Source of the DNA: Lojkania enalia
Lineage: Eukaryota > Ascomycota > Dothideomycetes > Pleosporales
Length of the DNA: 64,000 nt
Assembly (NCBI GenBank): GCA_010094045.1
Contig: ML986582.1
Span: 186,001 to 250,000, forward strand
Reading direction: 5' to 3'
This document shows, in pieces, positions 56,857-64,000 of the stretch (its first letter is position 1; every line of letters starts with the position of its first letter). The notes under the pieces were generated by a model. It was not told the origin of the DNA and made no database searches. It saw only the letters and a list, made by a program, of their open reading frames with translations. A program made the position numbers and the translations under genes.

Positions 56857-59800
56857 CTCAACCGGGCGCCGAGAATTTAAAGGAGATTGAACGATACTGT
56901 CACAATACCAAGGGATTCTTTAACAACGACACTCAGACTGTTCGGGGCTCTATATGGTTGGCCAAAGCGGCGACTTCGCGATCCGACTAGCCTCCCCGGT
57001 AATGTAAGAGTACCATTCCTGGATTCGTAAACACTGCATGGTCGCACGGTAAGAGATTTGGGGGATCACATCCGGGTCCCAGTTGGATTAGTGAATCAAA
57101 GAGAACTAGCAACTCACTGGAAATGGCAGGCCCCACTGATGCATAGTGGAGCCTGGTCTAAGATCGCAGCCCAATATGTGCTTAATGAAAGCCACGAGGT
57201 TAGGAGCCGTTTAATTTGACAAATCCCGGGCATGAAAATTGCCACGAAATGCGCCGGGGCGCGAAACACGACATTGGGAACATGAGTTAAATGCAGTTGT
57301 GGTAAGCCCCAAATTGTATTCCAAATCGTGTTACGGCTCCGATAGGTCAGCCGTGTTAGCGTCACAGTCGACCACAACTCCTCTTTCTCAGACGTCCAAC
57401 GACACCCAACACCTGAACACGCACCTAATGAGGAGCAAGAATCCTTGTTCTTTTAGATCTGTCCATAAGGTCGTAGCTATCTAATACTTACGTCTTTTCC
57501 ATTGCTGGCAAAGCCGGTCACCGTACCATGCATAGTACATACGCCCTTAGCTGCATATTGTGCGGGCTGGGGAGGCATAACAAAAGGTTGTCTCTCAGCA
57601 TAAGGTTAAAGAACATTTGTTTCCTCTCATGTCCATCATACCATAGATATCTCACAATTCGTTTCGCTACTTTATAAGCGATATATCTATCGAGCTGCGC
57701 TATGTTCAACATTTTCGAATAAAGAGAATGCAAGATAGGCACGTATTTCGGATCATCGTATCGGGACATGCCAAAGATGGCCTGATTCCAGGGACTCGGA
57801 AATACGAGGGAAGCTAGTTCGCGAGCCTATACCTATCGTTGCATCTGTTCAGTGCCTCAGACACGCCAAATGGTCTAGTTCGCTTCCAAATCGACACGGA
57901 CTTCCTGATCACACATGCTTCCTGATAATGTCTTGATGGGTATCGACAACAGTGCATGGAATCTAAACCTTTGGCCATTGGTTGTAAATCGTTAAGATCG
58001 GACAGATATGCTCTACCTAGCCTGCTCTTCATAACTAGAATCTCAAGACTCGTTGATTTCGCATCTAGCAAGCTATTCCGCTCGACTGATTTACGAAACA
58101 GACTCCGGTATTTCCTGCGGTAGATAGACGTGGCTACGACCATGCTAAGAGGATCACTGCTATTTGAGATAGTGTGCAGGCGTATGACAGCTGAGTGCTT
58201 CAACACTAACTACTTCCCTGCATTAGACCTTCTTATTTTGGATATGTGACTTTTAATGCCTAAGGGAACGCAGGTATGGTATCATCGAGCGCGCTGGTAA
58301 TCAGCACTTAAGCAAGATTGTCGTGATATTTTAGATCCTGGCACTGTCGGCCTTGACATTCCCGGGAGACCTGGTCTGCCTAGTTGAGGACCCAACCCGC
58401 GGAAGCAAATCCTTTTCCTTGATAAAGATGACCAGATATTCTGCTACTTAGGCACACTCTACTGCCTTTCCTATACGCTGACCGGAATTGAGTTTGCACA
58501 TTCCATGCACACCGCACCACACTCTTATAGATACTAAACATGCACTTTCCGCGCCCAGGTACATCAAATTAGCAGAATGTCTCAACATCATAAACGAAAC
58601 TTCCCTCTGACGCTCTCGGTGCAGCTTGTTGCAATCCTCATTTCGCGCGGGGCAATATCTTACAACGTAATATCTTACGAGGCAACTTCTTACCACAGGC
58701 ACTCTTGTTTAGCTAATTTCTAATTTTCGAGCTGACGATAGCTACTGATACTAGATTAGTGATCCTTTACAAGCCTAATTGAAAGAAAAAATTTTCTGTA
58801 CAGCTAGTATATCCTATCAATGACTCATGAAACGTGCTGCTCTTATGATTTATCATTAATATATCATGCTCATTGTTCTGCGTTGCACTTTATTTGAAAC
58901 CTTGAAAGGCCAGTATGTATCTTTGGATACGGTAATTCCAAAAATGGACATGGTATCTGGTTATTTGCAGAGCATTGAGTTGCGGAGTTGGGCTGTGAAC
59001 TTACTTTTATACCATGTGGTCGGTGGTCTCTACCATGCTGTGCTATTACCCACTATGCCGGATTCTAGCCTTCTTCTAGCTTCTAGTCGCCATATTTTTT
59101 ATAATGGTACCAGGATGGTTGGCCGTCTAAGGCTGAGGGAGTTGACAAGGAAATATGTAGGTACTATGTTTTGATTATGTTTTGTATTTGTTCCTATCTT
59201 TCTACCTTTTTCAATGTGCGCTGCACTATCTTCTCCATCGGTAGAGTGGCTCAGTTAGTTCTGATGTGAAATAGTGGATTTCTCATCGTTCTTTTGGGTA
59301 GGTAGAGCAAATCATGCGACGTCTGCAATTTCTCAAAAAAAATTTTTTCCCAACCACGGTATTATATGCCTATGCGAACCCAGCTGAATGGGTGAGACCT
59401 AATTAAAGGACTTGATTGGAATCGGAGCAAATGTTGTCATGTCTTGACACACTCCTATTTCCCCTTTTTAGTTCACCTGGCTCGGGGATTTGTGTTTTAT
59501 AGGGCCTATCTTGAGGGGAAAAAATTGCGTTGTTAATTAGTGGACGTAGGTTCATCCGCTTCGAAGTTGAATGTAATATTTAGCGAAATTTGTAGTCCAT
59601 TTGTGTGGATATCGACAATTGGAATCGTCATAGAGCTCCACTCCCGTCTTTAGCATAAAATCTAGTGTATCTCTCACCTAAATTGTGACTTTCCTTTCAA
59701 AAGAGTGTATTCTAATTTTCTAGATTCGATATATAGTCATCCATTCAAACTCATGATGAATACAGTACCCGACCGAGGCAATGATCTCATGGATACCTAC

Positions 59801-60307
59801 TCATTACCTAGCAAGGACAAAACGGCCTTCATTTTTGAATACAAAGTGGATAAAACATCGCAAAAATAAATCTCTGCTACTAGCATTCCTTTGCTTCTCC
59901 ATTATCGCACCGTCCTCGGTGTTGAGACTGAGTACGCGTGATTGGCTGGCTGAGCCACGTTGACAGGGGAGCTTGGGTCATCGAAGAAGCAAAGCGGCGT
60001 CACTTGGAGCTCCACCACGAACTAGAGACTTCGCCTGTCCAACCGCTAGCTTCCCTCTACCACCGCCCATCGTCTTTGCATGCTAGGGTTGCAACCACGA
60101 TTAAAGTCCCGACCTTCACTGTTAGACCTCATCCGCAAAAAGGACATCGATCAGATATCCCAGTCGTCTGGCCGCCTGACGGACCTCGAGGCAGACGAAC
60201 GCCCGAAGCAGATTCCGCTCCCTTCGAGCCCACTGATAACGCCTCAGAGGGAGCCGCTTCGTCCACCGCCTTACAAACTCAAGGAGGAACAGAAGCAATC
60301 CGTGAAT
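56857..60307. other. 3.4 kb gene-poor AT-rich interval
   Basis: No supported gene. Minus-strand ORFs at 57518-57769 and 57814-58206 lack motifs and the latter starts at a non-ATG codon. The last 230 bases before 60308 are open in frame with the V-ATPase start (see findings). Confidence 0.5.
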
Positions 60308-62519
60308 ATGGGCCCCGTAAGCTTGCCGCTGGAAATTGAAGGCTTCGTAGGAAGGAATCGCTGACTTGGCGGGGTTGTAGAAAGCAGACAAGAAGTCGGC
60401 CGACGAGGAGCACCATGGTATGTTGACCCTCGTTTCTATATAGCTGCCGCATTGTCGAATGACTATGCTGACTACTTCTGTAGGCTCCGTTTTCTCCATC
60501 TCCGGGTACGTCCCCGCATCGCAACGTTGGAGCCTATACTAATATACGAAGACCTGTCATTGTCGCTGAGAATATGATTGGATGCGCCATGTATGAGCTT
60601 GTATGTGCTATTCTTAAGCTTATGGTGTTTGAAGCTAACTGTTGGAGGTCCGTGTCGGTCACGATAACTTGGTCGGAGAAGTCATCCGAATTGATGCAGA
60701 CAGGGCCACCATTCAGGTCTATGAAGAGACCGGTATATAATTCCATCTAATTCGGATTGCATTCGCTAATGATAAATTCTAGCTGGTGTGACTGTAGGAG
60801 ACCCGGTCATCCGTTCCGGACAGCCTCTTTCCGTTGAACTCGGCCCCGGTCTCATGGAGACGATCTATGACGGTATCCAACGTCCTCTCAAGAGTATTTC
60901 AGATGCTGCAGACAGCATTTACATCCCCCGTGGAATCGATATTCCTGCGCTGGACCGCAAGAAAAAGTGGGACTTCAAGCCTGGCAAATACAAGGTGGGC
61001 GACCATATCACCGGAGGAGATGTGTTTGGATCCGTTTTTGAAAACAGTCTGCTCAGCGACCATAAAATTTTGCTTCCTCCACGAGCTAAAGGCACCATAA
61101 CCCGCATTGCAGATGCAGGCAGCTATACAGTAGACGAGAAGATTCTGGAGCTCGAGTTTAACGGAGTCAAGACCGAGTATAGCATGATGCACAAGTGGCC
61201 TGTCCGAGCGCCTCGCCCCTCTACCGAGAAAATGTCCTCTGACCAGCCTCTAATTGTCGGCCAACGTGTACTCGATGCTCTCTTTCCTAGTGTCCAGGGT
61301 GGTACTGTCTGTATCCCAGGCGCTTTCGGGTGCGGAAAGACTGTCATTAGTCAGTCGCTTTCCAAGTTCTCTAACAGTGATATCATCGTCTACGTTGGAT
61401 GCGGTGAGCGTGGTAACGAAATGGCTGAAGTTTTGATGGATTTTCCAGAGGTAATATTTCTTAGAGGACTCAGCCAGGATTTAACTAACTTTTATAGCTC
61501 TCTATCGAGGTCAACGGCAAGAAAGAGCCCATTATGAAGCGAACGACGCTTATTGCCAACACTTCAAATATGCCTGTGGCCGCTCGAGAAGCTTCTATCT
61601 ACACAGGTATCACAGTCGCAGAGTACTTTCGTGATCAAGGCAAGAACGTTGCCATGATGGCAGACTCCTCATCTCGATGGGCCGAGGCTCTCCGTGAAAT
61701 TTCCGGTCGTCTCGGAGAAATGCCTGCTGATCAAGGTTTCCCCGCATACTTGGGCGCCAAGCTGGCCTCTTTCTATGAGCGGGCTGGTCGTGTTACAGCT
61801 TTGGGCAGCCCCGAGAGATTTGGCAGTGTTAGCATCGTTGGTGCCGTCAGTCCTCCAGGAGGTGATTTTTCAGACCCTGTTACCACCAGTACCCTTAACA
61901 TTGTACAAGTCTTTTGGGGACTAGACAAGAAGCTTGCGCAGCGAAAACACTTCCCATCAGTCAACACCGGTATTAGTTACAGCAAATACACGACTCCGCT
62001 AGACAAATACTACTCTCAAAACAACCCCGAGTTCCCGCGTCTGCGAGACCGCATCAAAGAGCTGCTCACAACCTCCGAAGATCTCGACCAAGTCGTTCAG
62101 CTTGTCGGTAAATCTGCCCTCGGCGACCCCGATAAGATTACACTAGACGTAGCAACCCTGATCAAAGAAGACTTCTTGCAGCAGAACGGTTACTCAGACT
62201 ATGACCAGTATTGCCCTCTCTGGAAGACAGAATGGATGATGAAGAACATGATGGCGTTCTACGATGAAGCGCAGAAGGCCGTTGCGCAAGGCCAGAACTG
62301 GGCGAAGGTCCGAGAGGCTACATCGGACATTCAGAGCCAGCTTCGCAGTATGAAGTTTGAGGTGCCTAGCGAGGGCCAGGATAAGATTTGCAAGAAGGTA
62401 AGACGCCCGAATACGGGGTACTCCTAATTCTCTTATTGAAGATGGAACTAACTCGTGCTTAGTATGAGGAACTATTGCAGAAACTGATGGATAAGTTTGC
62501 CTCAGTTGTAGATGAGTAG
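60308..62519 (+). CDS. VMA1: V-type proton ATPase catalytic subunit A
   Basis: Eight exons (60308-60316, 60381-60417, 60484-60505, 60552-60600, 60648-60732, 60783-61450, 61498-62397, 62463-62519) give 608 aa. The N-terminus is [16 protein letters not shown], then [23 protein letters not shown]. The P-loop [13 protein letters not shown] is intact, as are [59 protein letters not shown] and [12 protein letters not shown]. The chain ends [11 protein letters not shown]. The stretch [11 protein letters not shown], where yeast VMA1 carries an intein, is uninterrupted. Subunit A hydrolyses ATP in the V1 sector that acidifies vacuole and Golgi. The 9 nt first coding exon and the 22 nt third exon are unusually small. 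Confidence 0.97.
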
Positions 62520-63056
62520 ATATCGGCTGTTGGCTGTTGAAATTGCTATTTGTGTAGCGGGAGTGTTCTATGTATTTCTCTACAGTGGTAAATAGAATGC
62601 GAGTATATTTGCCTCTAGATATTGGAGGCCTGGCTGGTGATAAGTGGCCATTTCATTCACCCCTTTGTGGTGCTGTTAAGTCGAATAAAAGCGCAAGCGG
62701 GAAGTGAAACCATCATGTTTGCCCTCGCAAGTGAAACCAAGATAGCATGTAGTGTGGAGGGTGCGCATCTGAAGAAAAGTAGATGCCTATTGGGATGACG
62801 ACGCATGAACGCGTCTTCTGATCAGCCCCTTGAGTTCGTGAAGGCGGGAGGCGAAGGGCTTGGCGAATGTCGTAGCCCCAAATAACATCCTTGTCGGGAA
62901 CTTGGAACACAGCTACACAGCAACCGCAACCGCAGCACTTGAATAAATACACCACATCCTCGCTCCGCCTAGTCCCTAGACACAACTGCTCACAAGCTTG
63001 CCGGCCACAACCATTCTAGTAGCCGAATTCGAGCCTCGCCCAACCCTTCGCCAGCC
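62520..63056. promoter_or_regulatory. Intergenic interval with Vps1 promoter
   Basis: About 540 bases between two same-strand genes, holding the VMA1 3' UTR and the presumed Vps1 promoter. Short minus-strand ORFs here are not supported. Confidence 0.45.
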
Positions 63057-64000
63057 ATGGCGACAAACCCAACTGCGTGCGTTGAGACCCTAATCCAGTA
63101 GCCCCTCGGAAAGTCTTGCGGAATGCTAACCAGCACCTCCGCAGCATCAACGTTAACGACCCGGGACTTATCACACTCGTGAACAAGCTCCAAGATGTTT
63201 TTACCACCGTTGGAGTACGTCGTTCTCTTCCCCGCGCACACGGCCGCGATAACAGCTGCACCCATACTGACGCCTGGGCCCAGGTCCAAAACCCCATAGA
63301 TCTCCCTCAGATTGCCGTCGTAGGGTCGCAGTCTAGCGGCAAGAGTTCCGTACTGGAGAACATAGTGGGAAGGGATTTGTATGTCCCCGGACCTCTTTCA
63401 AGAGTGGTCTCTACATGTAGGCAACGATACTTACTTTGACATATAGCTTGCCACGAGGAACCGGCATCGTCACCCGAAGACCACTTATTCTGCAGCTGAT
63501 CAACCGCGCTTCTCAGAAACCGCAAACAAATGGCGTCAAGGAGGAGCTGAAGACATCGGACGCAGAGTCCAACGTGGACGAGTGGGGTGAATTCCTGCAC
63601 ATTCCGGGACAAAAGTTCCACGACTTTAATAAGATAAGGGATGAGATTGTACGGGAAACCGAATCCAAGACAGGGCGCAATGCGGGCATTTCGCCAGCCC
63701 CTATCAACCTACGAATTTACTCGCCAAACGTCCTTACATTGACTCTGGTGGATCTCCCTGGTTTGACGAAGGTGCCTGTGGGGGACCAGCCGAGGGATAT
63801 CGAGCGACAGATTAGAGAGATGGTCCTCAAGCAGATCAGCAAGCCCAATGCTATTATATTAGCCGTCACCGCCGCAAACACCGATTTGGCGAACTCGGAC
63901 GGTCTCAAGCTAGCTCGAGAAGTAGATCCCGAGGGACAGAGGACAATTGGCGTGTTGACAAAGGTCGACCTCATGGATGAAGGAACTGACGTTGTTGATA
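63057..64000 (+). CDS. VPS1: Dynamin-like GTPase Vps1 (3' end outside window)
   Basis: Exons 63057-63076, 63145-63214, 63284-63378 and 63447 to beyond the edge. The rebuilt start [20 protein letters not shown], then [20 protein letters not shown], is typical of fungal Vps1. GTPase motifs: G1 [10 protein letters not shown]2 Thr in [13 protein letters not shown]3 DLPG ([15 protein letters not shown]), G4 TKVD at the right edge. The insert between G2 and G3 ([20 protein letters not shown]) fits the Vps1 group rather than Dnm1. Vps1 drives membrane fission in vacuolar sorting, endosomal recycling and peroxisome division. About a third of the protein is visible. Confidence 0.95.

Noticed and set aside
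57814..58206. 130-codon minus-strand ORF
   Set aside because: Starts at a non-ATG codon, shows no motif and no coding-like composition.
59238..59300. tRNA-like stretch with TGGCTCAGTTAGTTC resembling an A-box
   Set aside because: No pairing acceptor stem, anticodon arm or B-box could be drawn.
61381..61420. Possible intein in V-ATPase subunit A, as in yeast
   Set aside because: The insertion-site stretch [11 protein letters not shown] reads straight through with no inserted sequence.

Overview
The window is a piece of a filamentous ascomycete genome (Pezizomycotina). The evidence is the many 46-85 nt introns with GTANGT-type donors, CTAAC/CTGAC-like branch sites and YAG acceptors, and the fungus-restricted families present: HeLo/DUF7580, DUF8021, DUF4748, a Pth11-type rhodopsin domain and a GAS1/Egh16-like secreted protein. 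A leotiomycete-like plant-associated fungus is my inference, not something the sequence proves. Exon models were built by hand from open frames plus splice signals; each closes in frame.

Left part (1-21.4 kb): an amidohydrolase cut by the window edge, a four-helix membrane protein, a cysteine-rich secreted protein, an AT-hook protein, a secreted DUF8021 protein, a tiny Cys/Trp-rich protein, an unrecognised gene divergent from NAA38 (NatC auxiliary subunit), and a six-exon short-chain dehydrogenase. Then come three same-strand genes (16.1-21.4 kb): a HeLo-like/DUF7580 protein, a helical protein of the kind found in fungal signalling proteins, and a small protein with HW and NCQxW motifs. These may form a cell-death or self/non-self recognition island.

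Middle (21.4-46.9 kb): a 4.6 kb gene-free block filled with a degenerate, strand-biased array whose core is close to GATTTTAGTCC. It is followed by an MFS transporter, a Pth11-like receptor, a DUF4748 protein, nucleoporin POM34, an AMP-binding-like protein with eroded ligase motifs, an NCS1 permease, a GAS1/Egh16-like secreted protein with a repeat-bearing intron, a low-complexity protein, and the AP-1 mu subunit.

Right part (46.9-64 kb): a 6.2 kb AT-rich block with two small minisatellites and inverted matches to the GATTTTAGTC motif. Then come a family III CoA-transferase (AMACR-like), mitochondrial ribosomal protein bL27m, another gene-poor stretch, V-ATPase catalytic subunit A (complete, no intein), and the start of the dynamin-like GTPase Vps1, cut by the right edge. 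Housekeeping trafficking and vacuole genes (AP-1 mu, V-ATPase A, Vps1) thus alternate with fast-evolving secreted, receptor and repeat-rich segments. No convincing tRNA, rRNA, CRISPR array or intact transposon was seen.
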